Assembly: GCA_004794655.1 (NCBI GenBank)
Contig: SMMW01000596.1
Coordinates: 310,001-374,000, forward strand
Direction: 5' to 3'
DNA: 64,000 bases
From: Marisa cornuarietis
Taxonomy: Eukaryota > Mollusca > Gastropoda > Architaenioglossa > Ampullariidae
Shown: one piece after another, positions 1 through 10,970 of the stretch
How positions within the stretch are numbered: the first letter of the stretch is position 1
Layout of the letters: each line of letters starts with the position of its first letter
Position numbers and translations under genes: made by a program
Notes under the pieces: model-generated
Databases searched by the model: none
Told to the model about the DNA's origin: nothing
The model's input: the letters and a program-made list of their open reading frames with translations, nothing else

Positions 1-430
1 GCCGAAAAAGTTAAACGTTTTAGTGAAGTAGACACAAGTTATCCCGCAAAGTCAAAAACTTGAAGGAAAATGGCAAAACGAAGAAAGGTTGCGGAGACCG
101 TTAGTGGATGACGTCTATGGGAAGAAAAGACATGGTACAGGCAGTGAATAACAACCGACAACAAAGAAAACAGCGCAACAAAACCTACAGGAGTTGGAAA
201 CATAAAAAGTCGACGTGGATTTGGGAATGATACAAGACTACAGAGAGAAGTTCCCTCAACCCAGTTTGGCGATAGGACATCACTCTCAATCAACAATACG
301 TCACTGGAGATATGTTTGTAGAGTGGTAGAACGTATGCACTTATTAAGAGAAAGAGAAAGTGTGTGTGTGTGTGTTTTGAGTGCAGCGCGCATACTAACC
401 ATCAGCAGCTCTAGGACTTGCTAGATCACG
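1..430. repeat. Left copy of the segment repeated at the right end of the window
   Basis: Bases 30-430 match 63670-64000 with scattered substitutions and one insertion of roughly 90 bp (about 111-205) that the right copy lacks. Shared landmarks include the gttatcccNcaaagtc stretch (38 here, 63681 there) and ctaggacttgctNgatcacgtgac (411 here, 63965 there). Read on the + strand, this copy has an in-frame stop at 29-31 and another about 50 codons later, so it is not the intact open frame seen on the right. It lies in the intron before the second half of gene A's last SRCR domain. Confidence 0.75.
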
Positions 431-493
431 TGACGTTAGCTGTCCATTAGAAATTCTTGCACTTACTGTCTTCACTACAAACTGTTGCTACAG

Positions 494-633
494 GTTCGGT
501 CAGGGTCAGGGTAGGATCTGGCTGGACAACGTGGGCTGCCTGGGAACGGAGAGGCGGCTACAGGACTGTGCCTTCTTGGGCTTCAGCAACAACCTTTGTC
601 ACCACTCCAAGGATGCGGGCGTCATCTGCTCAG
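494..633 (+). CDS. Gene A: second half of the last SRCR domain (exon)
   Basis: This exon encodes the C-terminal half of a group A type SRCR domain, an extracellular disulfide-bonded module used for ligand binding in scavenger receptors. The reading is FGQGQGRIWLDNVGC, then GTERRLQDC and CHHSKDAGVIC, matching the canonical IWLDNV-C, E-xx-L-xx-C and HSxDAGVxC motifs of the family. It starts after a ctacag acceptor in phase 2 and ends TGC TCA G before gtgaag, phase 1. The first half of the domain lies left of the window. Gene B's D26 first-half exon (61184-61361) also ends in phase 2, so the same junction would fit there. Confidence is high for the domain and good for the boundaries. Confidence 0.88.
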
Positions 634-653
634 GTGAAGCTACAGTTTGAGGG

Positions 654-785
654 AGACTAGATATAACGTGACACTTACACTCCACAGAAGACTAGAGTAA
701 CGTCACACGTACAGTCTAAGGTAGACTAGATATAACGTGACACTCACTCCACAGAAGACTTAAGTAACGTCACACGTACAGAATC
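654..785. repeat. Imperfect tandem duplication of about 70 bp
   Basis: Two adjacent units both begin agactagatataacgtgaca and end taacgtcacacgtacag. They lie in the intron between the last SRCR exon of gene A and its transmembrane exon. No coding function is seen. Confidence 0.7.
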
Positions 786-932
786 ACAATTGACGACTTA
801 TCGCAAACTCCATTCTTACCCTGTTCTAACAAACTATGTGTGATGTGGGAAACGAGAAAGGAAGACAACTAACATCTCATTTTGTAAAAAATAAGCAGCA
901 ATCGACTTCTCATTCCTCTTGTGTCATTGCAG

Positions 933-1381
933 GGGTTTATATTCTTCCAACTAGTGTGTCGTACACTGTGACCAGTATTGTGACGTACACTCCAGTCGGC
1001 AGGGAGTCGCTAGAGACGTCGTCAGTCCAAGACCCGACACAGTCACTGCTGACACCAACACACTCAGGCGCCTATACAGCGGCTATTGTCGTGCCTGTCC
1101 TTATTGTCACCATTATAGCTATCACCGTTGCCGCCATTATCTATAGAAAGAAAGTTGAGCGGCTTGTCAATGAAGGAGAGACAAGACCTGGTTTGATGTC
1201 GTTTGGAGCAGGCGGCTTCATCAGTCACATGCTCGACAGGCTCAAAAGGAAAAACGGTCAAGTGGGTGTAAACCGAGGCACTGACCTTTCTCAGAACATT
1301 GTTTACTTTGACCCTGGCTTGAGAAATCCCATTTACGACATGACTGTTTTACCCGATAAATTTGCAGAAGATGATGAGTAA
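933..1381 (+). CDS. Gene A: stalk, transmembrane helix and cytoplasmic tail (terminal exon)
   Basis: This last coding exon makes gene A's product a single-pass type I membrane receptor. After a cattgcag acceptor it enters in phase 1, exactly matching the phase in which the preceding SRCR exon ends. It encodes a Ser/Thr-rich stalk of about 45 residues (SYTVTSIVTYTPVG and so on), a hydrophobic helix around AAIVVPVLIVTIIAITVAA, a basic stop-transfer YRKK, and a tail of about 80 residues ending FAEDDE before TAA. The tail contains RNPIYDM; NPxY is an established clathrin adaptor or PTB-domain motif, so endocytosis or signalling is a reasonable inference. No AATAAA is obvious nearby; an ATTAAA at 2103 could serve. 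Confidence 0.87.
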
Positions 1382-2380
1382 TGCCAGAAAGAAGAAAGAT
1401 TCGATCCGGCGACACCCTGTGAGTGGACGGGTGACACCACAGAGGTGTGTTTCCTTTAACTCCTTAGAAACATTCGCAACGTCTTGCTGACTCAACGCCC
1501 ACTGCAAACAAACGCTCGCTTAACGAGACAACCTCTCATTTCAACATTTTACAGAGCAAAAAAATCATGGCATCTTAAAGGTTTAAGGCTTCATGCCTTT
1601 GATTAACATTGTTAAGCACAATCGGTCTTCTTTAGAAGTTTTTGCTTTTAACCAGACTAGTTTTACTGAGTGTATTTCTCAGTGATGTAAATTTACTGGA
1701 AAATGCTGTCAATCAATGTAGTTTCTTCCAAAACTCTTCCAGCCTCCTGGATAAATCCATATGGGAAAGCTCATCATGAAGCTTACTATTGTCTAATGCG
1801 ATGGAGACGTTTTCTTTCACTGTCTCCTGATGTATGATATTTTTTGCAGTTTGTTGCTTGCAAACAAATGAGCAACAATCTCAGTCTACGTTGTATTATT
1901 AATTTTCTGCTACTAAATGGGTGCATGTGAGTTAATTTTCCTAGGTGTATTATTATGTTGATAAAATATAAACACATATTATAAGTATGTGTTTGTCTAA
2001 GATGATAAGCTTCTGAATATTTTTTATTTGATAGATGTTTAATTTTCTGCAATACAATTTGTAGACTGGTTACAACTGACTGCTGATAATGACTTTTATA
2101 CCATTAAAAATATCACATTATAAAAAATTGAGAGATATTTATTGATGGAAAAACGTGTTTCCGTTTAAGCTCCTCATACGTTTGTTGACCTCAGTTCTAT
2201 TTTAGATGTTTCGAGCATGCACATCAATGGTGCACTCACAGTGTCAGTTGTTGTTACCATTGTGCTCGATAAGAATACGACTGATTATGTGTTTGTGACT
2301 GCATATTCGCATGGCAGATTAATTACTTGACTTCCCGAAAGGGATTGATTAAGATGTTTTGTATAGTATTAAATGCTGAT
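1382..2380. other. Gene A 3' UTR and flank
   Basis: No coding pattern is seen. The sequence is AT-rich. The 3' UTR probably ends near the ATTAAA at 2103-2108, but no strong polyadenylation context is visible. Confidence 0.4.
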
Positions 2381-2385
2381 ACGAA

Positions 2386-2440
2386 AACACTCAGGCTCCT
2401 GTACAACGGCTATTGTTGTTCTTGCAATTTATTTTGAAGA
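2386..2440 (+). pseudogene. Relic of a gene A type transmembrane exon
   Basis: The stretch aacactcaggctcctgtaca and the following cggctattgttgttcttg match 1058-1105, which encodes THSGAYTAAIVVPV in the gene A terminal exon. Similarity fades after about 50 bp, and the frame continues into unrelated residues (IYFEEEK). It is best explained as a decayed partial copy of the transmembrane exon, about 1 kb downstream of the working one. Confidence 0.5.
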
Positions 2441-2504
2441 GGAAAAGTGCCTCCACCTAAAGGCGATTTCGCACAGTGGAAGAAAAGGGATCTGGGGGAA
2501 TATG

Positions 2505-2612
2505 AAAAGTGGAGGATGGGAGGGCCATGGATTAGGGGAGGTGTGGAAGGGGTCGTGAAAAATGGAGGATGAGAGGGCCAGGGATTAGGGGAGGTGTGGA
2601 TGGGATCGATTC
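2505..2612. repeat. Tandem duplication of about 53 bp, G-rich
   Basis: Two units share gtggaggatgNgagggcca followed by gattaggggaggtgtgga. There is no coding pattern. The flanking aaagtgcctccacc stretch also resembles 43938-43990, suggesting a dispersed repeat. Confidence 0.6.
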
Positions 2613-2619
2613 TCCGTGA

Positions 2620-4960
2620 CGCTACAGGTGTTGTTTACTGTTGTTGGTGCGGGTGCCCTCTTTTCCTGTGGTCTCTCCTCCCATCAGATTTGGCAAAACT
2701 ACCTAACGGGCACACAAACAAAAACTTTCCTTTCCTACCGTTACAACTAAAACAAACAAGAGCCCTGACAGGGGCTAATCTCAAGCTGGTAACTGCTGTG
2801 GGACTGGTTCCAGAAGAAAATGAGAGAGGACACAACCTGAGTCCTTTGCTGACCACCCGGGATATCCAACACCCGCTGTTTCTCAGTTCTCACGAACCAG
2901 TCTCTGCTCTTTTGTCGACCGCTGTCCGTCAGACATCAGAGGCGGCGACCCGCTGTCCGGCGTCGACCCGAGAAAAACTCGATGATCACACGGTCCGCTC
3001 CCAGGTCTGGATAACGACGATGACGGCGTAGACTGACGAAGATTTACGACGATTAAAGACGTATACTAAGGACGATTGAAGATTGATGATGTCTGACGAT
3101 TGACGATATTTGACGACTTTTCGAAAGACGATTTTAAAAGACTGTGGCAAGGATGAAACACAAAACATTTTAATGCCCTTCGGCTACGAGCAAAATCCTT
3201 CCCCCATCTCCCATGTTACTGCTTAGTTAGCCCCCCACAGTGCCTCTTTTATAAAATATTCTGCTACCCGCTAATGCCTCTCCGCTACATAGATTCTCAA
3301 CAACGCATATGCACACACACAAACGTTTTCCCCGCAGCCATATTTCGCATAACCGCATACTGGTCAGGTAGCCATTGGCCAAGAGAGAACAGCGGCAAGA
3401 AAGTCTCACTCTACTCACCCAGCGGCTCGTGAAGTACGTCCTTCTGTCGCTCACAGAAGGCACAGACACAGTACCAACGGCAAACAATCAACCAAAACAA
3501 AATCCGTTCCACGCACAGTGTCCTCAACAGCTTTAGATTTTCTCTCCAGTTGCCCAACTGAAAACCTTCGTCACGGCACACGGCAATTACGTAAAAAAGA
3601 CAATTACGTACAAAAGATAATTACGTAAACAAGACACGTAAAAATTCGCCCATCCGGCTACATCCTCCCGCCCGCACTCCTAGACCTGTGCTGAGGCAGC
3701 ATGCCACACGCAACTGTTCTATGCTCAACATTTTTTACGAACTTTGAATCCAAAAGAAGTTAGCTTTCGTCACGATCGCATTCTTAGTTAATAAGAGTAT
3801 TAAAGCCTTTAACCAACAAAAACAAATATCAAGGTAGAGTCAGTTGAAGCTAGATAATATATTTATTTTTCTTGTGAAATTTCAGATCAGTTTATTTAAT
3901 TCACTGTCGCGAACCTGTTCCCTCGTAGTGCTGTGTACAGCGGTGACACTACTGTGGATGGACATTTGACCACCTATAGTTTTGTACTTACTGTTGTGAC
4001 TCATGGTCGTGAAAATTTAACTTTCTTTATTAGTTATTAACTGTATTATTATTCTCGGTTCAATGGGTGCTTCATGCTTCATTTAGTTGTCAAAATGTAA
4101 TGTTTATTTATTTTGATTTCTTTTATCTAAGAGTGCATCTATTTGTATACAATTTGAACGGATAACTTGTTGTTATGCTGAATCGACAGAATGTTCCAAA
4201 TTAGCTTGCTACGAATTAAATAGTGTAGCAGTTTGTGAGAGGTGCTGTCTAGCGGCCGCTAGCTCATCTTTGACGTGTCTGCTTAACATGGCAGAGCAGC
4301 CGGCTTGTAGGGTCTTTACAGGTCTGCTGACAATGGCAGACCAACTTTTGTTAATTTTTTACACGCATAAAATGCATTGTTTTGGATAAAAATAAATTAA
4401 TGAATTTGATAGTTGATTCATTTTTCTATCGAGTGATCTTCTTTTGTTAAGTAGTTTTTACGTTTGACAGCAATTTTCTGCGTTTTCCCACGGTACCTGT
4501 TTTTATGTTTGGAAAATGGTTAACTGCAAATACCCGGGGTAGAAAGTTCGACCGAAAGCTTTGAAAATTTATATTTATTAACCTACAGTAAAGACAACCA
4601 TCAGTAATACACCGTCTTAAAGAACATTTTTAAAACATTCACTTGGTGTAAATTTTAAGTAACATAGGTTTAGTCTTCGAGTATTAAAATCAAATTAAAG
4701 ATTACGACTGTACACGTTTTAGAAATTAACAAAAAAATTATTTACACAATATATATATAGACATAAAGCACCAAACAAACATATTTTTATTAGAATTAGA
4801 ATATACATTAGAATTTTAAAGTTACTTACTATTTTCTTCTCCTTTGCGGTTGTTGAAGTACAAATCCATGTCAAAGTGAGAGACAACAACGTGCTTCGAT
4901 GGCGCTCGACCTTCTTCTTTTACGAATACATTTGATTCACTGCCAGTTCAAGGGAGAGAA
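2620..4960. other. Intergenic, no gene recognised
   Basis: Nothing here resembles a conserved protein. A run of gacgatt-like words fills 3010-3140. A cluster of TTACGTAA palindromes lies at 3587-3628. At 4205-4245, acgaattaaat followed by gtagc and gtttgtgNga resembles the start of the solo LTR at 22155, and may be an LTR relic. Confidence 0.45.
3583..3640. promoter_or_regulatory. Three TTACGTA(A) palindromes at 17-bp spacing
   Basis: TTACGTAA occurs at 3587 and 3621, with TTACGTAC at 3604, exactly 17 bp apart. A fourth partial copy, cacgtaa, lies at about 3635. TTACGTAA is the known core of PAR-bZIP and C/EBP-related binding sites. The spacing may simply reflect a short minisatellite, and regulatory use is speculative. 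Confidence 0.3.
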
Positions 4961-4962
4961 TC

Positions 4963-5271
4963 ATGGTGGACCATTTCCCAACTGTTTTAGTAGTTTCCTC
5001 CCTTATGTTATTTTCACTTTTGCTTGTGAAAACGTCTGATCTTTCACCACGGAATTTTCTTGGATGCGCTCATTATCATGGCATTTTCTGTTGGGAATAC
5101 TATAAAAGTGTGTTTTTAAGCAAACACAAGGTAAAGCTGTTTCTTTTCTACACATTTCAATCTATCATTATCAAATTAAATTGTTCTTCTACCTCTTTTA
5201 GTTATTTTTTTATGATTTTTCGAAAAAGGGCTAAAAAAAAATCCGTCCCAGTGGGTCGAACTGCCGCTTAG
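4963..5271 (+). CDS. Possible first exon of a small secreted protein
   Basis: The frame starts MVDHFPTVLVVSSLMLFSLL, a plausible signal peptide (charged start, hydrophobic core, polar VKTSDL cleavage region). It continues with a short segment containing two cysteines (GCAHYHGIFCWEYYK). A possible donor, aag|gtaaag, sits after SKHK near 5130, beyond which the frame becomes AT-rich and low quality. I do not recognise a family. It could be a first exon, a relic or chance. Confidence 0.25.
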   Translation: MVDHFPTVLVVSSLMLFSLLLVKTSDLSPRNFLGCAHYHGIFCWEYYKSVFLSKHKVKLFLFYTFQSIIIKLNCSSTSFSYFFMIFRKRAKKKSVPVGRTAA

Positions 5272-5279
5272 CCTTCCGT

Positions 5280-6480
5280 CAAGAATGACGCTCCAACTGG
5301 ACTGACACTCACTCTCACCTATTATATACATTGTACACAGGCATCTAGAAACATCCAGGATCTACTAGTCATGCAGGCGCTCTCTACAACCGAACATTTC
5401 AGCCATCAAGGCTTGCGTCAGTCACACTCACGCACCTACTACAATGGTCTAGGCGGGGCGGGTCACAGCCGTGCGACCGACAGGCAGGTCAGGTGGGGTC
5501 AGGTACCCATTATAGCTCTAGCGGCCGCTAGCTAGCTAGTGCTTGGAGCGCTGGCATCCGAACGGAGAACGCGCTGGATCAATACGCAAGTAGCACAGCA
5601 AACTTCACCCAGTCGACACATCTGGCGGGAATGGGTACCTCACTCCATAGACTACAGAATCATGATACTCTCACTTCTCGTTACTTGGTTCCTCTGCGTT
5701 TTCTATACCAATCTTTTATGAATCGTCAGTACTGTTTTAATCTTCCACCCCTCGTATGTTGCCCATGTCTCAGCTAACAGCATGCTCCTTACGAGTGTGA
5801 GTATGTGCTATGCAAATCCTTCATTTATTATTTTTATTATTCCTATTCATGAGAAAGAGTATTCACTCCCCCAAGTGTGCTATGTGTCTAACTGAAGAAA
5901 AGACAATCAGCCATCTGTCATGGCAATGTCAGTGTGTTTGCATTTTCTGGAAAGATTTACATTAAGCTAAGGTAAATGTATATTATTAAGAAATTTATTT
6001 TTTCTAAAATAGACGATTTTACTTTGGAGTGGAAGAACACATGTATTAACAAAATGTTAGACTTAATCATCTTGCTAGCAAAATATTAGATTTATGTATT
6101 CAAATGGAAAAACAATGTACTCTCTGTCTATGTTTCTTGAAGATTGTGTAGTACGGATATAATTTAAAACGTCTCACAGCATGAACAGTAATAATTTAGA
6201 CCTGTATGAGTTATTGTGGAAGCCATACACTAAACTATTAATGTGAGCACCAGTAGCAGAAGCTAGGATATCCTGACTAGTTCTATCGCCTCTTTACTGT
6301 CTCTCCCTCCCCACTTTTGATATTTCCTACCTTTACTCTTATTTCTCCCTGTGTACTCAATGAATGTGTTTTAAGAGTGAAAGAGGTTTTTGAATGCATG
6401 TAATAATATGTATGCTTTGTATATTGTGTGGTACATAAATAATTAAAACCATTTTCTGCGTTTTCTGGCATTTCTGAACC
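5280..6480. other. Intergenic, no gene recognised
   Basis: No conserved coding pattern is seen. The palindrome ctagcggccgctag lies at 5518-5531 and is repeated from 4249-4262. Confidence 0.4.
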
Positions 6481-6508
6481 TTTATTTATTTTGAGGGAAA
6501 GGGAATGA

Positions 6509-6555
6509 CCCAACCGTCTTTTCTACGTATTGACTACATATTATAGAGACTGCTG
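6509..6555. repeat. 46-bp direct repeat, left copy
   Basis: The stretch caaccgtcttttctacgtat continues through tgactacatat and agagactgctg. It recurs almost identically at 7104-7150, about 596 bp to the right, with one mismatch seen. The two copies bracket an AT-rich segment. They could be termini of an unrecognised mobile element or a local duplication. Confidence 0.6.
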
Positions 6556-7006
6556 CTGTGGGGAGTGAAACTGTACAATGATAAATTTCGTCTAACACTT
6601 TGTTCTTAAACTTCAACTTGCTTGAACTGCTATAAAAGCACTGCTTACTAATCTTTTGTCTGGCTATTTGCTCATTCGGTCTTTTTCGTTTGTAATTTGC
6701 TACCTTGTTCATCAGTTTGCTTGTTTTCTTATATCTCATTCCTGAAAAACTCATGATGTGAATTTTACTTCACGATGCTTCGTAGATATCTACAAAGGAG
6801 GACACTCAATAATTATCACAAAAATTAGCAGTACGCCCAGAAACACAACCGTGATACAAACCAAAGTAGTGGCGTTAAAGAAAGTTATCATACCCTCCCT
6901 ATCTACTGACACATCGAAACTTTACAGTCCATGACTATGTAGCTGATATAAATAATAATGACGTTTCTGGTGTTTGCGTATTAGAGATTTCCTAGTCACG
7001 AGAAAG

Positions 7007-7129
7007 ATGTCATTCAATGCCTCTTTGTCTATCGCTCTGTCTTTTTGTCTGCTGCTCCTGCTTCACGAAGCTGTGGCATATTCAAGCACAAACTCAACTA
7101 CACGCCCAACCGTCTTTTCTACGTATTGA
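7007..7129 (+). CDS. 40-codon ORF with a strong signal peptide
   Basis: The frame reads MSFNASLSIALSFCLLLLLH, then EAVAYSSTNSTTRPTVFSTY and stop. It has all three parts of a signal peptide with a good AVA|YS cleavage site, followed by a short Thr/Ser-rich stretch. Its last dozen codons run into the right copy of a 46-bp direct repeat, so the stop may lie in inserted sequence. It could be the orphaned first exon of a secreted or membrane gene, or a micropeptide. No family is recognised. Confidence 0.3.
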   Translation: MSFNASLSIALSFCLLLLLHEAVAYSSTNSTTRPTVFSTY

Positions 7130-7150
7130 CTACATATGATAGAGACTGCT
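7104..7150. repeat. 46-bp direct repeat, right copy
   Basis: Partner of 6509-6555. It begins inside the signal-peptide ORF at 7007 and extends past its stop. Confidence 0.6.
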
Positions 7151-8450
7151 GAATCAGAGAAAGTGAGAGACAGGCACATTCGCACCGGAAGTGACCTTCC
7201 GGTTCATCCCCGAATTGTTTATTGTATGCCATTGTTTATTGTTTATTGTCGGTCAAATGCGGACCAAGAAAATGAAGAAAGTTAAAAATGAGGCGTACTG
7301 TCTTGTTAACTGGGTAAGTAATCAAGCTACCGCCTACTCAACGCTATCGCTATTACATCCCCCCCCCTTCCCACCGTGCAACCCACGCAGGGATTAAGGC
7401 CGTTGAAACAGTGGGACAATAACACTGCCAACTAACCAGGTATCACTCTACCGGTCCACCCACACAGCCGGCAAACCGTTAGACGACCTAAAAAAGAACC
7501 ACCCAACTAATCCGCTAATGAGCCACTAAACTAAGAAACAAGTGAGCATGAGACAAGACCGAGAGGCTAATGCATTACAAACTGACACCCCGACCTCCTT
7601 TATGACGTCAGCAGGGTACAGGGTCGGTCGGTACATTCCAAAATTAATTTTGTCTATTTTTATATTTTTCAGAAAAGAAGTACGTGAGGAATCACGCGTG
7701 CTGCATGGCTTGCAGGCTTATCTCTCAGAGCGCGCAATATTTAGGCTGATTTTCAATTTATTAGTTTATTTCTAACTGAATAAATTATACGTGTCGAATC
7801 TGGGTGTGCAGTATGCATTAGGCGTGACTTTTCAAAACGTGTTTAAAAGTTTACGGTATAACTTTCTTTACCTACGGTATTTTAGGGAGAGTAAAATAGT
7901 GTAGTTGCATTGGACCCTTGTCATAATTATTGCTCATCTAATATATGTCAAACTTTCCCTCACATCATCCTTCATCTCTACCGTTGCCCGAACGAGACGA
8001 TTAAAAAATCAACAAAGTTTTCTTTAAAGGTGTAGAGGGCTACACATTTACTTTCTAATGCCTATGTAAAGCTCAGTGCAAAATATTATTGCCCAAACTC
8101 TGAGGAAATAATCCCCTTTTGTTTTCGAGATTCACGCCTACAAGTTTGACTATACACATAAAGAGGTCTCTGTCCTGGCGTCACGATATCCATAATTAAC
8201 ATACAATCCCAGCTTTCTATTGGCTAAGGTTCTGACAAAGTAGACATGTCCATGTACAATCCTAACGTCTGTGCTGTTGATTCTCTCTCTCTCTCTCTCT
8301 CTGTGCATGTTGGTGTCCGTATATGTGTTTCTGGAGAACGGAATGGTGTGTGGATTATTCACCCACATTCTGAAAACGATGTCTTGTTTTTAGCTTTAAC
8401 TAGTTATTAAAAGTGTAATCTCCTACATCTTTAAGTCTGATGCTTGAATA
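7151..8450. other. Intergenic, no gene recognised
   Basis: No conserved protein is seen on either strand. A short (CT)n run lies at 8281-8302. Confidence 0.4.
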
Positions 8451-8451
8451 C

Positions 8452-8578
<127 letters not shown>

Positions 8579-8989
8579 ATCCACAATATCACCCTGCATC
8601 CACATCTTTTACATCTGATTGTCATCGCTTTAAGTTCGACTTGTTCTCCGAGATAAATACGATGTTAATAGAATTTCGATTATTTTGCTGCATAAAAATG
8701 TAAAATTCTCACATACATTTCTTGATGATTCTGTACCGTTTTCTCAACTGCGGTTTACATGTGGGTGGCCGGATACTAATTTTGATGTGGGTAGGTGGTT
8801 TTGTGCTTTGAAATATTAATTAGACATGTAGGAGGTACAGTCGTCTAGCGTGCTTGTGAAATTGTTTTAATAAACAACTACCAAAGACTTGATGAAAAAG
8901 TTTTTTATCTGTCACTCTCTACTTGTAGCGGATAGGAGGTAGAGTAGGGATGGGGGTAGGACATGTTGTTGACGTGTCAAATGTGTCCC

Positions 8990-9200
8990 TTAGAAAGCTT
9001 GGACCGCGAATTTATCAGATTTCACGTATAGGCAGTGCTCACACCCGGTCCTGGGTGACAGGTGTGGGTATTTTGATCCCAACCACAGTCAGAAAGCTAC
9101 TGATGTGGCACGAATTCCGTGGAAAAGCGTGAGCCGCGAAATATTCGAACTTCACGCACGGGTCATACAGTGCACACACCTGGTCTGTTTACGACAGAGG
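8990..9200. repeat. Imperfect tandem duplication of about 130 bp
   Basis: Two units share gNccgcgaaNtNttc, ttcacg, agtgcNcaca, cctggtc and aggtgtgNgtat. The second unit ends in a gtgtgtatatattccc stretch that looks like a TATA region, followed by a (CTG)n-rich segment. A decayed retroelement 5' end or LTR is possible, but no termini or target duplications were found. Confidence 0.5.
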
Positions 9201-10249
9201 TGTGTGTATATATTCCCGACCCTGAGGGGCCAGTGGGCTGCTGCTGCCGGAGAGACGACTGCTACTGCTGCCGTTGCTGCTGCTGCTATTGCTGAAGCTG
9301 ATCCAGTTGACCAACTGTTGCTGAAGCCGAGCCGTTACTAGAGATTCCACGCCGTTCTGCTACTGATTGCGAGAACAAACGCCACGCAGAAGGAAGGTTG
9401 CCATAGCGAGACTGAACAACCGGAGCTGGCGAGAGGGCGATACGAATATTATCAGCGTTTCCGTGGGTCGAGCGATGGAGCTCCACCACCACCGGTTACA
9501 ACGAAGACAACCCACCGACTGAGGGGAGGGTCGTCGCGGTATCCGTGTACCTGAGCAGTAAACCGAAGGTAGCCACGTCCAAGTGCACCGACCGTCACGT
9601 CCGGGGGACCTCTAACGCAGGGCAGACGCGTGAGCTATCGGGGAACGCCGGACTTCCACGAGACGCGGCGTACATACATACAGAAAGTAAGACTTTTTCT
9701 TTTGGCATTGGACCAGTTAAAGGGTGTTACGTACCCTAGTTGGTATCCTCCACCTTGCGTGCAATCGGATTAATGATAGTGGATATAAGTGTAGATAGTT
9801 GAGAGTAACTTTTGAAGACTTGCTTGTATGCGGTCTATTAACCAGTGTGTATTTGGATGTGTGCAGTTCAGAGACTGCTAGAGATCTACTTGTTGTGCAG
9901 TAATGTAGAAGACCTGCCTGTGAGCGGTCTAGTAATTATTTACAATTTGAAAGGCTTAGTTTCGTAACTTTGTTAAGTGTTTTGCCTTGATTTTACCCAT
10001 AGTGTGTATTTCCTTTTGAGTCTTGATTTGTCTGACTGCCTAGGGGCAGAGTTGTTGTAAATTTAATTAAATTTCTTGTCCATTTTGTAAATAAGTGTGT
10101 CCTGAACTGAAGCGATTTTGTGTTATTTCGTAAGAGTGCGCATGTACGCGAAGAGTACGCGACACTACTTCTACCTCTGATTGCTCTGTTTAATTGCAAT
10201 ATATTATCACATTATATTGATACCTTCTGAATAGCTTTCTCAACAGTCT
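9200..10249. other. Intergenic, possible retroelement remnant
   Basis: The first part is GC-rich with CTG/CTA repeats. Two related words (gaagacttgcttgtatgcgg near 9818 and gaagacctgcctgtgagcgg near 9908) show a local duplication. No protein domain is recognised. Confidence 0.35.
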
Positions 10250-10450
10250 GGGTGGGCCGGTGGCGCAGCGATTAGCGCCTGTTACCAATACAATGGTGAT
10301 TGGCTACCCTAGGTTCAGATTTCGTCTCGGGCGTGCTGTTCTTCCTCTGCATGTCGCATCTGTTAGCAGAACTGGCTGCCTTACCGTGATATAGCCTTAG
10401 TTGCTGGCTCAGCGTAAAACACCAATTCCTCCCTCCCTTCTCGAAAGCTT
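10250..10450. repeat. tRNA-derived SINE, copy 1
   Basis: The start resembles a tRNA with an RNA polymerase III box A region (gtggcgcagcgattagcgcc) and box B region (ggttcagatttcgtctcggg). It is followed by a tRNA-unrelated body ending near gctggctcagcgtaaaacac. A second diverged copy lies at 57088-57250. It is a dispersed repeat rather than a functional tRNA, because the cloverleaf does not close. Confidence 0.7.
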
Positions 10451-10904
10451 TTTGTAAGGCAACAAAGCTCATGGATCTTTACTTTTTTCTTTTTTTACAA
10501 GTTCTGGGTATTGAACTTGACACGGGGAATAAAGTTACTAAACAGAAATCCATTTTATATAGTCTCATTTTAACATCTGTCACGAAAATGTTTAAATTTT
10601 TCAGCACTGTTTGTGTCACCTGTGATCTTGGTCCCATTTAAAAGGCCCAAGTACTATGTCCTAAAAAGATGCCTACGGGAGACATTCATCGCAACCCTGG
10701 TCTTGACAATAGTGTCGCACACAGAGATGCCAAGACTGTTTACTGCACAATATCCCGGATACGCCTGCGTCGTCCAATGAAAATGAGTCTTGACAAGTGA
10801 CACTAGTTTAAAAGGGAAAGAAGGACTATAGAACATCGCAAAAAGGGGGTGTCATCGACTTCAGTAACTCAACCGATACTAAGAGAAACTGTTCACCTCC
10901 GACA

Positions 10905-10912
10905 TTTATAAA
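10905..10912 (+). promoter_or_regulatory. Possible TATA box for gene B
   Basis: tttataaa lies 59 bp upstream of the gene B ATG, which would place transcription start about 30 bp before the ATG. This is position and motif only; no initiator or other element was confirmed. Confidence 0.3.
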
Positions 10913-10970
10913 CCAAGGATTTAATGAGGAAGTGAATAAAGTTTTAGAAGATTCAGAAAGGAAAGAAGTC

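Noticed and set aside
10250..10330. Functional tRNA gene
   Set aside because: Box A and B are present, but there is no closed acceptor stem and the body continues as a SINE that recurs at 57088.
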